Assembly: GCA_044379485.1 (NCBI GenBank) | Contig: JBIPOE010000001.1 | Coordinates: 108,874-172,873, forward strand | Source: CAMDMI01 sp044379485 | GTDB taxonomy: Bacteria > Bacteroidota > Bacteroidia > Cytophagales > Flexibacteraceae | Direction of reading: 5' to 3' | DNA: 64,000 nt | Part shown: piece after piece, positions 28,437 through 37,450 of the stretch | How the letters are laid out: each line of letters opens with the position of its first letter | Numbering within the stretch: the first letter of the stretch is position 1 | Position numbers and translations under genes: made by a program | The notes under the pieces: generated by a model | What the model saw: the letters and a program-made list of their open reading frames with translations, nothing else | The model's database searches: none | What the model was told of the DNA's origin: nothing

Positions 28437-29052
28437 TCAATTGGAATAAAATTCATTTATACGCTTTTGATACATGAATACCTCAGAAAACAGACATAAA
28501 TAATTAAACTATTCCGTGAAAATATAATACAAAATCAAGGGCTTGGTCATCGATAAAATTGAAACATGACAACAGCGCTTACTGAATTATAAAAATATTT
28601 TTCTCGAATAGAGTTAAGTGTATGAAAATCATATTTTTATGTATTTAAATGATTTTGAATTGAGCATAAACCAGATATATTGAATTTTTTAGAAAAGTTT
28701 ACACGGTTTTGGATTCGGACGAGGCAAGAGTTGTCAAATAATTAAACACTTGTGCTGCCTTGCTTTCGGGCAGATTCAGTATTTTGCAATAAAGTACCAG
28801 GCAATCAGAATTGGAGAAGGATTAAATCAGATTCGATTTAAATCATTCATTATTAGATATTTAAATTCAATCAATTTAGAAATGGCTTAGGTACTCAGAG
28901 ATGCATTTTTTTGAATTCATTTCTCGGGACCAAATCCAATACACAAACTTTTACTTCAGGCATTTCTTTTGTCTTGCTATTTTCCACTTCTGTCTATAAC
29001 CAGCAAATGTTAGACTTTGCCTTTGCATTTTAAAAGGCCTTTAGAAGGCAGT
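28437..29052. other. Intergenic stretch without recognisable gene
   Basis: About 600 nt, very AT-rich, with no frame of convincing coding character, no tRNA-like cloverleaf and no obvious hairpin terminator. It separates a promoter region for the T9SS gene from the end of the Y-family polymerase unit. In some Bacteroidota a dnaE2-type gene follows the polymerase at such a locus; none is here. Confidence 0.5.
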
Positions 29053-29259
29053 TTAGTTTCGGTCTATTGTTTGTTCGAAATCAGGGCCGTTCCAGAATCT
29101 GTTGATATTTGGTATGGCTTTTTTTCTGCTTTGATTCTGAGATTGACCAGAAAGTTTCCTTTCCATTACCAGATGAATGCGTTCGAAATTTCCGGTTTGA
29201 GAAAAATTTGTAATCAAAGTAAGTACAGGCATGCCTGCGAAGATGTTGTTATTTTCCAT
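29053..29259 (-). CDS. Possible small protein translated from the end of dinB (68 aa)
   Basis: A frame starting MENNNIFAGMPVLTLITNF runs for 68 codons and overlaps the last 11 nt of the Y-family polymerase gene in the same direction, which would fit coupled translation. No family is recognised and the composition (N, Q, R rich end) is not distinctive. It may be a real small gene of the SOS-type unit, a decayed fragment or chance. Confidence 0.25.
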   Translation of the reverse strand: MENNNIFAGMPVLTLITNFSQTGNFERIHLVMERKLSGQSQNQSRKKAIPNINRFWNGPDFEQTIDRN

Positions 29260-30454
29260 TTTTATTAAGTGTTTTATATTTTTGATATTCAATTGATTGT
29301 ATGCTTCTTTTTAAAGTAATGGTTGATGCAGGTTGCACCGATGATAATCCATACCGGATTCTGATTTTATCCATAGCCACATATAGCGGACTCATGGCTG
29401 CAGAGTTGTCAAACAAATTGAGTTGCATTCCGCCGGAAACCAGTTTGCTAAGGCGCACACCGATTAGTCGGATCATGAGCCTACGGTTAAAAAGCTTTTC
29501 AAAGAGTTCCATAGCGTATCGCCTAAGTACATGATCTGATGCCGTATATGGAATTGAAATCTGTTTGGTCTGCGTATCGAAATCTGCGTATCGAATTTTG
29601 ATTGTGATACAGCCCGTGGTTTCTTTCATTTTTCGCAGATCAAAAGTGAGCTCTCCTACCATACGGATAATTTCCTGACGCAGAAACGATACATCTGCTG
29701 TATCTTTTTCAAACGTACTTTCTTTGGACATAGACTTTTGGGCATGGTAAGGTACTACCGATGAGTTGTCGATTCCGTTTGCCCTTTCCCACATCCAGCT
29801 GCCGTTTTTGCCAAAGACCCTTTCCAATACTTTTAGTGGAATTTCAGCCAGTTTTCCCACCGTTTGTACGCCCATTGTGCGTAATAAATGCGTCGTTTTT
29901 TCGCCAATCATAGGCATTTTTTCTATGCGCAATGGCTGTAAAAAAGTTTTTTCCATTCCGTGAGGCACAAAAATTTGTCCATTCGGTTTGGCTTCGCCTA
30001 CCGCTACTTTTGAGACTGTTTTATTTGGAGATAGCGCTACTGATACATGAAGCCCAAGTTCTGTATAAATCTGTCGCTTCACCCGCAGGGCCCACTGATA
30101 GCAGCCCATATATCTTTCCATTCCGGAGAGATCTATGTAAAACTCATCGATGGAAGCTTTTTCAACCAAAGGTGCCTCGGTTTGAACCAATTCGGTTACC
30201 AGATCAGAGTAACGACTGTATGCTTCAAAATCGCCCCGCACAAATATGGCATCGGGACAAAGTTGTTTGGCCATTCGTCCGGGCATGGCAGAATGCACCC
30301 CGAATTTTCTGGCCTCGTAGCTGCAGGCTGCCACTACGCCACGGTCTTTGTTGCTGCCCACAATTACCGGCTTGCCCCGCAGGCTGGCATCTTTCAGGCA
30401 TTCTACTGCCACAAAAAATGAGTCCAGGTCCATATGTACGATAGAGCGATCCAT
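29249..30454 (-). CDS. dinB: Y-family DNA polymerase (DinB/Pol IV-like)
   Basis: About 401 residues starting MDRSIVHMDLDSFFVAVECL. The earlier in-frame codons lie in the operator region and beyond. It has the catalytic acids of Y-family polymerases in HMDLDSFF and KASIDEFYIDLS, GSNKDRGVVAACSYEARKFGVHSAMP, a palm/thumb with two HhH-like turns and a little-finger domain. A short C-terminal tail with QLNLFDN resembles a beta-clamp binding peptide. It performs error-prone bypass of damaged DNA. The gene is divergent from a LexA-like repressor and shares its operator, so SOS-type induction is likely. Confidence 0.92.
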   Translation of the reverse strand: MDRSIVHMDLDSFFVAVECLKDASLRGKPVIVGSNKDRGVVAACSYEARKFGVHSAMPGRMAKQLCPDAIFVRGDFEAYSRYSDLVTELVQTEAPLVEKASIDEFYIDLSGMERYMGCYQWALRVKRQIYTELGLHVSVALSPNKTVSKVAVGEAKPNGQIFVPHGMEKTFLQPLRIEKMPMIGEKTTHLLRTMGVQTVGKLAEIPLKVLERVFGKNGSWMWERANGIDNSSVVPYHAQKSMSKESTFEKDTADVSFLRQEIIRMVGELTFDLRKMKETTGCITIKIRYADFDTQTKQISIPYTASDHVLRRYAMELFEKLFNRRLMIRLIGVRLSKLVSGGMQLNLFDNSAAMSPLYVAMDKIRIRYGLSSVQPASTITLKRSIQSIEYQKYKTLNKNGK

Positions 30455-30509
30455 GTTGTTGTGTAACGATACTTTGATGAGGCAGCTGGTAGTTTTATAA
30501 ACTTTTTGC

Positions 30510-30576
30510 AAATCTAAAATAATTGGTTTTATATTTGCCAATAATTCTGGTAAAAAATCTAAAATAATTGGCAAAT
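30510..30576. promoter_or_regulatory. Shared operator between dinB and the LexA-like gene
   Basis: Two overlapping designs are visible. A 14-bp inverted repeat has arms ATTTGCCAATAATT at 30533-30546 and AATAATTGGCAAAT at 30563-30576, with one mismatch and a 16-nt spacer. A 17-nt perfect direct repeat (AAATCTAAAATAATTGG) stands at 30510-30526 and 30555-30571, 45 nt apart, about four helical turns. The last arm ends 4 nt before the repressor ATG. Together they look like binding sites for the adjacent HTH/S24 protein controlling both divergent genes. Confidence 0.7.
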
Positions 30577-30580
30577 AAAT

Positions 30581-31300
30581 ATGAACACGCTGTCTGTCAA
30601 TCTGAAGTATCTTCGAAAAAATCATAAGCCGCGGCAAACGCAGGCCGATATGGCCAATTTAATTGGTGTTAGTATATCTACATATGGCTCTTATGAGGAA
30701 GGGAGGGCCGAGCCGCGACTTGAAAACCTGCAAAAAATTGCCGGTTTTTTTGGCATTTCTTTGGATCAATTGCTTTCCAGTGATCTGAGTAAACAGCAGG
30801 TAGGAGAGAGGTCGATTGCCAAATTGCCGGCCTCAGAAAATATTCCGGGACCAAGAATTTTAACTGTAACGCTGGATAAAACAGGCAAGGATAATATAGA
30901 ATGGGTGCCGGTAAAAGCTGCGGCTGGTTATACATCAGGTTTTGCCGACCCGGAGTTTGTACAGGATTTGCCTACTTTTCAAATTCCATTTCTGGACCAA
31001 AGGAAAAAGTACAGGGCCTTTACTATTGAGGGAGACAGTATGTTGCCGATTCCTTCCGGTTCTATGATTTTTGCAGAATATCAGGAAGATTGGAGTCAGA
31101 TCAAGGATGACACGGCCTGCATAGTTGTAACCCAATCGGATGGCATCGTTTTCAAGAAGGTTTACAACTACCTCAGAAAGCAGAACTGCTTGATGCTGGT
31201 TTCTACAAATACAAAGTTTGCGCCTTACTTAGTTGGTGCTCAGGATGTACTTGAGGTTTGGAAGTTTGCTGGCTTTTTTAGCAGGGATTTGATGGAGTAG
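30581..31300 (+). CDS. XRE-type HTH repressor with S24 (LexA-like) self-cleavage domain
   Basis: A 239-residue protein. Its N-terminal XRE helix-turn-helix (about 5-65) reads QTQADMANLIGVSISTYGSYEEGRAEP. The C-terminal S24 peptidase-like domain has the catalytic serine S153 in EGDSMLP, the lysine at 192/193 in GIVFKKVYN, and an Ala-Gly cleavage site at A115-G116 (VKAAAGYTSGF). On DNA damage RecA would promote self-cleavage and relieve repression. It is divergent from dinB over an inverted-repeat operator, which makes it the probable local SOS regulator. Confidence 0.9.
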   Translation: MNTLSVNLKYLRKNHKPRQTQADMANLIGVSISTYGSYEEGRAEPRLENLQKIAGFFGISLDQLLSSDLSKQQVGERSIAKLPASENIPGPRILTVTLDKTGKDNIEWVPVKAAAGYTSGFADPEFVQDLPTFQIPFLDQRKKYRAFTIEGDSMLPIPSGSMIFAEYQEDWSQIKDDTACIVVTQSDGIVFKKVYNYLRKQNCLMLVSTNTKFAPYLVGAQDVLEVWKFAGFFSRDLME

Positions 31301-31357
31301 GTGTGGATTATTTTAGATTTACCCGCCTTATGGCAATATCTGATATTTGTTAGAATA

Positions 31358-31535
31358 CCTAAAAGTCGCAAGTAATTTTCAATTACCTCTTTAACCTTTT
31401 GATTTTCTATTCTTTATGGCCTTCCCGCTTTGGCGGAATAAACTATTCCAGTTTCTTTCGCCTTTGGCGAACACAGCCGGGAGAAATGTTTCAAGTTGAA
31501 AATCAAAAAGTTAAATACTATTTGCGACTTTTGGG
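31358..31535. repeat. MITE-like 178-bp element with terminal inverted repeats
   Basis: The ends match: CC[T/C]AAAAGTCGCAA on the left and its reverse complement on the right. Further inside, TTAACCTTTTGATTTTC (31391-31407) pairs with 31498-31514 with one mismatch. The centre has small hairpins such as CCGCTTTGGCGG. Both sides carry the same 5 bases, GAATA (31353-31357 and 31536-31540), as expected for a target-site duplication. It holds no gene. The transposase that would move it is not in this window. Confidence 0.55.
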
Positions 31536-31850
31536 GAATAGCTGAAGATTAATATTAAAAGTAATTTTTTTGATCTGGATTTTCATTAAGTTACTTATGT
31601 AGATCCAAATATTATTTTGATAAAGGCGTAGAAATTTAATTGATTTAAAATATTATTTTGAGATTGAATAAAAATTATATCTTTAATTTCGAAATAGACT
31701 CAAAAAGTGATATTTGCATAATGCTGGTTTCTGGAATATTATTTGGTAAGTCTGGCTTTTTACAAAATTTAATATTTGAGGCATTTTTTGCCATTTGGAA
31801 AAGTCGATTTGAATCCGCTACATTTGAACTTAAGCATATTTGATTGTACC

Positions 31851-32918
31851 ATGACAGATACCATTTCCTTTCCGGTTACCAAGGTAGCCATATCAAGAAT
31901 TCAAGATGTTGATTTCGAGAATCTTAAATTCGGAGCATCCTTCGCAGATCACATGTTTGTGGTGGATTATTCTGATGGGAAATGGGGACAAGGCGAAATA
32001 GTACCTTATGGACCATGGTCTTTTGACCCTTCAATGGCAGCTCTGCATTATGGTCAGGCAATTTTTGAAGGTCAGAAAGCTTACAGAACTCCCAATGGAG
32101 ACGTACAGATTTTCCGGCCTTTGGCAAATTTTGAAAGATTTAACCATTCTGCCGTTCGTATGAGTATGCCTGAAATTCCTGAGGAGTTGTTTGTAGGCGG
32201 AATGAGTCAATTGATACAATTAGACAGAGATTGGGTGCCAACTCAAGCAGGTAGTTCATTATACATTCGACCTTTTATGGTGGCAACGGATGAGTTTTTA
32301 GGAGTCAGAACTTCCCTTTCGTATCGTTTTGCGATTATTTGTTGTCCTGTTGGTCAATATTATGGAGAGCCGATCCGAGTGAAGGTTGAAAAAAGCTTTA
32401 GCCGTGTTGCAGAAGGCGGGATTGGAAATGCCAAAGCAGCTGGTAATTATGCAGGTTCTTTGTACCCAACCGCCCTCGCACAGAAAGATGGCTTCCACCA
32501 GCTTTTGTGGACAGATGCCGCTACACATACATATTTTGAAGAGTCTGGCACTATGAATGTTATGTTTTTAATAGGCAATACATTAATTACTCCAGGGATT
32601 GGTTCTACTATTTTAAAGGGAGTAACCAGGGATTCAGTTTTAACCCTGGCCAAGGAGCAAGGTTATGTAGTAGAAGAAAGAAGAGTTTCCGTGGTTGAAA
32701 TAGTGGAAGCTTTAAAGTCAGGCAAATTGAATGATGCATTTGGTGCCGGAACCGCTGCAACCATTGCTCCAATTGCCATGATTCAGGAAAATGGTGTTGA
32801 TTATCAACTTCCTCCAATTGAGCAAAGACCTTTTGCAGCAAAAATCATGAAAGATCTCACTGATATCCGAACAGGAGTTGTCCCAGATCGCTTTGGCTGG
32901 ATGATGAAAGTTTCTTAA
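31851..32918 (+). CDS. ilvE: Branched-chain amino acid aminotransferase
   Basis: About 355 residues starting MTDTISFPVTKVAISRI. In-frame ATG codons further upstream (from 31776) have no family-like sequence. The fold-type IV motifs are FGASFADHMFVVDYSDGKW, ALHYGQAIFEGQKAY, the PLP-lysine region IGNAKAAGNYAGSLYP, EESGTMNVMFLI and FGAGTAATIAPI. It transfers the amino group between glutamate and branched-chain 2-oxo acids in valine, leucine and isoleucine synthesis or breakdown. The gene stands alone and ends in a strong terminator. Confidence 0.94.
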   Translation: MTDTISFPVTKVAISRIQDVDFENLKFGASFADHMFVVDYSDGKWGQGEIVPYGPWSFDPSMAALHYGQAIFEGQKAYRTPNGDVQIFRPLANFERFNHSAVRMSMPEIPEELFVGGMSQLIQLDRDWVPTQAGSSLYIRPFMVATDEFLGVRTSLSYRFAIICCPVGQYYGEPIRVKVEKSFSRVAEGGIGNAKAAGNYAGSLYPTALAQKDGFHQLLWTDAATHTYFEESGTMNVMFLIGNTLITPGIGSTILKGVTRDSVLTLAKEQGYVVEERRVSVVEIVEALKSGKLNDAFGAGTAATIAPIAMIQENGVDYQLPPIEQRPFAAKIMKDLTDIRTGVVPDRFGWMMKVS

Positions 32919-32926
32919 AAAATTTT

Positions 32927-32951
32927 AAACCGCTTTTTAGCGGTTTTTTTT
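32927..32951 (+). terminator. Rho-independent terminator of ilvE
   Basis: Stem AAACCGCT / AGCGGTTT with a TTTT loop, followed directly by a run of T. It begins 9 nt after the ilvE stop. Confidence 0.9.
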
Positions 32952-33102
32952 GAACCTGAATTTTTGTTTTTTTAATTATCTAACTAGAAGTAGTTCGAAA
33001 TGAGTATTTTAAAAATATATTTTTTTCAAATTCTTTGGAACTCTACAAAATTGGTATGCCTTAATTTTCAGTATTGGCCGCATTCTTGTTCAAAATAATA
33101 TA

Positions 33103-33110
33103 TATGTTTG
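33103..33110 (+). promoter_or_regulatory. Candidate -7 box (TATGTTTG) for pckG
   Basis: TATGTTTG, 31 nt before the pckG ATG, fits the TAnnTTTG consensus; upstream only a partial -33 (TTGT) is seen. Confidence 0.4.
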
Positions 33111-33141
33111 ACCTTCTTATTTTTTTTTAATACACCACAAT

Positions 33142-34980
33142 ATGATAGCACACTCCATTCCTAAATTGAAAGACTGGGTGAAAGAAATGACCGAGCATTT
33201 TACCCCCGAAAAAGTGCATTGGTGCTCTGGAAGCCAGGAAGAATATGATGCCCTTTGCCAGCAACTTGTTGATAAAGGCACTTTTATTAAACTAAACGCA
33301 GAGAAGAGGCCCAACAGTTTTGCTTGTTTCAGTGATCCAAGTGATGTGGCAAGAGTGGAATCCAGCACATTTATTTGTACCAGAAGAAAGGATGATGCCG
33401 GCCCAACCAACAATTGGATGGAACCCAGACAAATGAAAACCATTTTGGAAGATTTGTCCAGAGGCTCCATGACAGGAAGAACCATGTATGTGATTCCTTT
33501 TTGTATGGGTCCGGTTGGTTCTAAATTATCCAGATATGGTATTCAAATTACGGACAGCGAGTATGTAGTTGTTAATATGAAAATCATGACCAGAATGGGT
33601 GACCTTGTGATGCCGTATCTGCATGATGAAATTGTGAAATGCGTACACACCTTGGGATCACCTTTGCTGCCTGGACAAGATGATATAAAATGGCCTTGCA
33701 ACCCCAAAACAAAGTATATTACGCACTTTCCGGAGGAACAACTGGTTATTTCCTATGGAAGTGGATATGGTGGAAATGCCCTTTTGGGTAAAAAATGTTT
33801 TGCCTTGCGTATTGCTAGTTTTATGGGTAGAGAGGAAGGCTGGCTTGCAGAGCACATGCTTATTTTAGGCGTAGAAACGCCGGAAAAAGAAAAATCCTAT
33901 GTGGCTGCAGCATTTCCAAGTGCCTGTGGTAAAACCAATTTTGCCATGATGATTCCTCCGACTGCAATGGGCGATTGGAAAATCACAACCATTGGGGATG
34001 ATATTGCATGGATTCACAAAAGTGAGGAAGGCAAATTGATGGCTATAAATCCGGAGGCTGGATATTTTGGGGTAGCACCCGGTACCAACTCCAAAACCAA
34101 TCCGAATGCGATATCAAGTTGCAGTGCAAATACCATTTTTACCAACGTGGCCATTACAAAAGATAATGATGTTTGGTGGGAGGGTTTGACAAAGGAAGTT
34201 CCGGAAGGTTTGACTGATTGGAATGGAAAACCGTATGATAAAAATTCCGGAAAGCCTGCTGCACATCCAAATTCCAGATTTACCGCTCCAGCGATACAGA
34301 ATCCAGCATTGGATGAAAACTATGACAATCCTGCCGGGGTTCCTATCACTGCATTCATTTTCGGTGGTAGGCGAAGTAATGCAGTTCCTCTTGTTTATCA
34401 GGCATTTAATTGGAATTTTGGAGTTTATTTGGCAGCCACTATGGGTTCAGAAATGACTGCAGCCGCATTTGGAGAACTGGGAAAAGTAAGACGTGATCCT
34501 TTTGCAATGCTTCCATTTTTGGGATACCACATGGGGGATTATTTCAACCATTGGCTTCAGTTTGGACGTGATTTGCCAAATGCACCAAGAATTTTCGCTG
34601 TTAACTGGTTCAATAAGAACGAGAAAGGTGAATTTATCTGGCCTGGATTTGGTGAAAATACCCGTGTTTTAAAATGGATTGTTGACCGTTGCAAAGGTCG
34701 TGCTTCGGCTGTAGAGTGTCCAATAGGTTGGAGGCCAAGACATAGAGATATGGATTGGACCGGACTTGATAATTTTAAAAAGGAGGATTTTCAAAAAATA
34801 ATGACAGTTGAACGTGAGTCCTGGAAACAGGAATTATTGGGACATGAGGAACTTTTTGAGAATTTGTATGACCGGATTCCCAAGGAGTTTTTGTTTATGA
34901 AGGAGCTTTTGTTGTCGGCCCTATGGCGATCTCCAGCCAAGTGGGAACTGGCTCCGGAAAATGAAAATGAAGAGTTTTAG
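33142..34980 (+). CDS. pckG: Phosphoenolpyruvate carboxykinase (GTP)
   Basis: The 612-residue enzyme matches GTP-type PEP carboxykinase in length and motifs. They include PSACGKTNFAMM (nucleotide P-loop with the reactive cysteine), the metal/substrate region TTIGDDIAWIHKSEEGKL, FGGRRSN, RRDPFAMLPFLGYHMGDYF and FGENTRVLKWIVDRC. It converts oxaloacetate to PEP in gluconeogenesis, or the reverse to fix CO2. It sits alone behind a possible promoter and is followed by two perfect hairpins. Confidence 0.96.
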   Translation: MIAHSIPKLKDWVKEMTEHFTPEKVHWCSGSQEEYDALCQQLVDKGTFIKLNAEKRPNSFACFSDPSDVARVESSTFICTRRKDDAGPTNNWMEPRQMKTILEDLSRGSMTGRTMYVIPFCMGPVGSKLSRYGIQITDSEYVVVNMKIMTRMGDLVMPYLHDEIVKCVHTLGSPLLPGQDDIKWPCNPKTKYITHFPEEQLVISYGSGYGGNALLGKKCFALRIASFMGREEGWLAEHMLILGVETPEKEKSYVAAAFPSACGKTNFAMMIPPTAMGDWKITTIGDDIAWIHKSEEGKLMAINPEAGYFGVAPGTNSKTNPNAISSCSANTIFTNVAITKDNDVWWEGLTKEVPEGLTDWNGKPYDKNSGKPAAHPNSRFTAPAIQNPALDENYDNPAGVPITAFIFGGRRSNAVPLVYQAFNWNFGVYLAATMGSEMTAAAFGELGKVRRDPFAMLPFLGYHMGDYFNHWLQFGRDLPNAPRIFAVNWFNKNEKGEFIWPGFGENTRVLKWIVDRCKGRASAVECPIGWRPRHRDMDWTGLDNFKKEDFQKIMTVERESWKQELLGHEELFENLYDRIPKEFLFMKELLLSALWRSPAKWELAPENENEEF

Positions 34981-34984
34981 CATT

Positions 34985-35090
34985 TTTCAGTTGGCAATCC
35001 TGATCTGGATTGCCAACTGAAATTAGGTAAGTTGTTTTAAGTTGACGAAAGCCTGATTAATTGATTTAAAAATCAATTAATCAGGCTTTC
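34985..35090 (+). terminator. Two consecutive perfect hairpins after pckG
   Basis: The first has a 16-bp stem (arms 34985-35000 and 35007-35022) with a 6-nt loop. The second has a 21-bp stem (arms 35047-35067 and 35070-35090) around a 2-nt centre, followed by ATCTTTTTGA. The pair probably terminates or stabilises the pckG mRNA. The second could equally serve leftward transcription. Confidence 0.7.
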
Positions 35091-35169
35091 ATCTTTTTGA
35101 GGATTAATATTTTAGATTCTACTTACAAAGTCCTGATCCATACTCATGTATAAATGCAAAACCAGCAAT

Positions 35170-35443
35170 AGGTTGAATGAAAATGTGCACGCTATTCGAC
35201 ATTTGCAATGTCGAATCCTTATCGTAGGATTTATAATCCGCAACACACCGTTTATATGTAAAACTCCGCAAGTTCCAAATGGCTTTTTCGAAGCAGATAA
35301 ATTGCTCAACAAAAAATTTCAAAAAAAGTAGAGTTGTCGGATTAAAAATCCTATGATCTAGCTTCTCAATTGCAAATCGAGAAGAGCGGGGGCGCACACA
35401 GTCCTATGATCTAGCTTCTCGATTGCAAATCGAGAAGAGCGGG
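35170..35443. repeat. Cluster of short hairpins, including a 42-nt direct repeat
   Basis: A 42-nt unit occurs twice (35349-35390 and 35402-35443, one difference), each holding the hairpin CTTCTCGAT-TGCAA-ATCGAGAAG or a near match. Another, CGACATTTGCAATGTCG, lies near 35198. The shared TTGCAA-type loops suggest one hairpin family. Part of the unit (GGCGCACACA-TCCT) recurs near 37600. The stretch 35100-35440 has no intact gene. Confidence 0.6.
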
Positions 35444-35636
35444 AAGCGATATTGATATTGCCTTGGTTTTAGGGAACATGTCCGACTTTTTCGATACCCA
35501 AAGGCTTCTCCGCCAAATCCGAAGGCAAATTAATCTTCGTATTGAGCCACACCCAATAGCCGAAGACCAATTTAACGCACAAAATCCTCTTGCAGTCGAA
35601 ATCCAGAAAACAGGGATTGAGTTGAGCTTGAAATAA
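35442..35636 (+). pseudogene. C-terminal remnant of a nucleotidyltransferase (MNT) antitoxin
   Basis: The frame reads AGSDIDIALVLGNMSDFFDT and continues to a TAA at 35634. GSDIDIALV is the second half of the GSxxxG-DxD active site of MNT-type nucleotidyltransferases, which act as antitoxins to HEPN toxins. The GS part and everything before it are missing, replaced by the hairpin repeat. No HEPN partner survives next to it. Confidence 0.7.
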
Positions 35637-35708
35637 AAATCGCTATTCGACATTCACACAATAAGGCGCAAGGAATAGCGTGGAAGTCATTAGAATGTAA
35701 TGATGACC

Positions 35709-35748
35709 TGTTGCACATTTTTATTTTTTTAGAAAAAAGCAACAAGGT
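35709..35748 (+). repeat. GTTGCACA hairpin, single copy
   Basis: A 40-nt sequence identical to 37494-37533. It is an imperfect hairpin with arms TGTTGC and GCAACA around an A/T core. After it both copies continue with related sequence that includes CGCAGCGGA. The two direct copies flank the M23 peptidase gene. Confidence 0.7.
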
Positions 35749-35863
35749 TTGAAAGCCTGCTTCCTCAAAGCTCCGCAGCGGAAAACTATTTTTCAACAAG
35801 ACCTTTTTGGTTAGCCTACAGACTTAGAACAGAAAGGATCAGTACGCTTTCCCACCTTTGCTG

Positions 35864-37264
35864 TCAGTCGGTCAGAACCAGTTTTACAGGACCGGCGCCT
35901 GACAAGCCATTTGCAACTTGAATGTAGTGCACACCTGGTTGCAGGTGCGTACTTTTTAAGGACAGAGCCTTGCCTGTAAAATTTGTATGACGTTGGACCA
36001 CAATTCCCATGGAATTGTATATCAAAAGGGTGGCGCCGTTCAGGGCTGGCTCAAACTGAATGGCCGATTGGGTAGAAATGGGATTGGGGAAAAACAAAGT
36101 GCCTGCCACCCCTTGCTTCGTTTTGGTATCCGTCAGATTGCAGTTGATCCTGAACGGTTTGGAGCAGACTTTCCCGTTGTACGAGGCTTCAAACATATAG
36201 GTACCTGTTGCCGTCGGATAAGTTCGGGTCCATGACGAATACGAGCGTGAATAGTTATCCGTAAAGTCTTTTGTCCAACTGGAAAATACGGATCCATTCG
36301 GCCGAAGGATTCGCATCGCAGCCGATGTGCCCGCCCGTTGATCCTGGACAAAAATGTAAAACTTTGCAGATACCCCGCCTAAAAAGCAGCTGTCTTCGTT
36401 GGGCGTTTCTGTTTCCGGGCATGCTGGAAAAACCGGTGAGATCGTATTGGTCGAAACTTTCATGATACCCGGGTCAATGTAGGGCAGCTGATTTATCCAT
36501 AAGGTACTGTCGTTCCCTGCATTGCAGGATCCCCCAAACGGATCCACGTGTTGCGACGTGCTTGATGTTCTCGAAACTTCAAAATGGAGATGTGGATTCG
36601 TTGAAATGCCTGAACTTCCTACGACCCCTAAATATTCTCCGGTTACCACTGTTTGCCCGACAACTTTGGAGGTGACCGAGTTCTTTTTCAGGTGAACGTA
36701 TTTTGCAGTGGATCCATCCTGATGCCGGATGATAACGTGATTTGATGTTGTACCAGGCACCCACTCACAGTTTCTGTCAAAACGTCCATCGGCCCTCGCA
36801 ACTATGGTGCCTGGGGCGGCTGCCACCACTTCCACCTGATCGTTGTCCATTTTATAAAACCAATATGGATAGGGTGTTATGTCAATACCTTTGTGTCCGT
36901 CATAGGTTCTTTTTCCACAATTCCAATCGCGGGTGCTGTCGGCTGTGGTATCCTGATCCACAAAATTGCGAATGTTAAAATAGCTGCAGTCGTTCAGGCC
37001 ATTTGCCTGACGCAAAGGCCAGGCAAATCTTGTCGTCATTGTGTTGATCGCCTTTTGATCGAGGCCCAGCATGAGGTAGTTTTCCTGCAGTGTTTTTTCC
37101 ATGGCCTCATATTCCTCTGCGGAAATGCAGGGTCTTTCGGGACCTGGTTCTTCGGCAAAGTCGGCTGAATGTTCTTCCTCCGGCTCATTCAATACCTGTG
37201 CCTGCAGCTGGAAAGAGGTGAAAATAAAAACCACAAGGGCGAGGGTCTTCAGTTGTTGGTGCAT
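35864..37264 (-). CDS. Secreted M23 metallopeptidase with T9SS sorting domain
   Basis: About 466 residues starting MHQQLKTLALVVFIF; 19 upstream residues do not form a signal peptide and are dropped. A LytM/M23 domain (about 100-240) has HKGIDITPYP (zinc H and D) and the HLHFEV motif, with the YVHLKKNSV and GSSGISTN segments typical of the family. A beta-rich module and a type A T9SS domain (LFFPNPISTQSAIQFEPAL ... PGVHYIQVANG) follow. M23 enzymes cut peptide bridges in peptidoglycan or glycine-rich proteins. This one is predicted to be exported, and attack on other bacteria is possible. Confidence 0.87.
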   Translation of the reverse strand: MHQQLKTLALVVFIFTSFQLQAQVLNEPEEEHSADFAEEPGPERPCISAEEYEAMEKTLQENYLMLGLDQKAINTMTTRFAWPLRQANGLNDCSYFNIRNFVDQDTTADSTRDWNCGKRTYDGHKGIDITPYPYWFYKMDNDQVEVVAAAPGTIVARADGRFDRNCEWVPGTTSNHVIIRHQDGSTAKYVHLKKNSVTSKVVGQTVVTGEYLGVVGSSGISTNPHLHFEVSRTSSTSQHVDPFGGSCNAGNDSTLWINQLPYIDPGIMKVSTNTISPVFPACPETETPNEDSCFLGGVSAKFYIFVQDQRAGTSAAMRILRPNGSVFSSWTKDFTDNYSRSYSSWTRTYPTATGTYMFEASYNGKVCSKPFRINCNLTDTKTKQGVAGTLFFPNPISTQSAIQFEPALNGATLLIYNSMGIVVQRHTNFTGKALSLKSTHLQPGVHYIQVANGLSGAGPVKLVLTD

Positions 37265-37450
37265 ATCGCTTGCATAATAGGAGGCTATAAAACATCCGCA
37301 AACGGAGGAAAACAGCCTCATGTTTCACATATGTTCAAATATAAAATGAATTTTTGATTTAGGAAATTGTTATGGTTGAAATAAGCATTTCCGGAGATTT
37401 TTCAATACAGGTCAGGATTGGTAGAAGCGAAATTTACAATGCAATGAAGC

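Noticed and set aside
28437..29052. Remnant of a dnaE2-type polymerase after dinB
   Set aside because: None of the expected N-terminal PHP motifs can be found in any frame; the stretch only looks AT-rich and non-coding.
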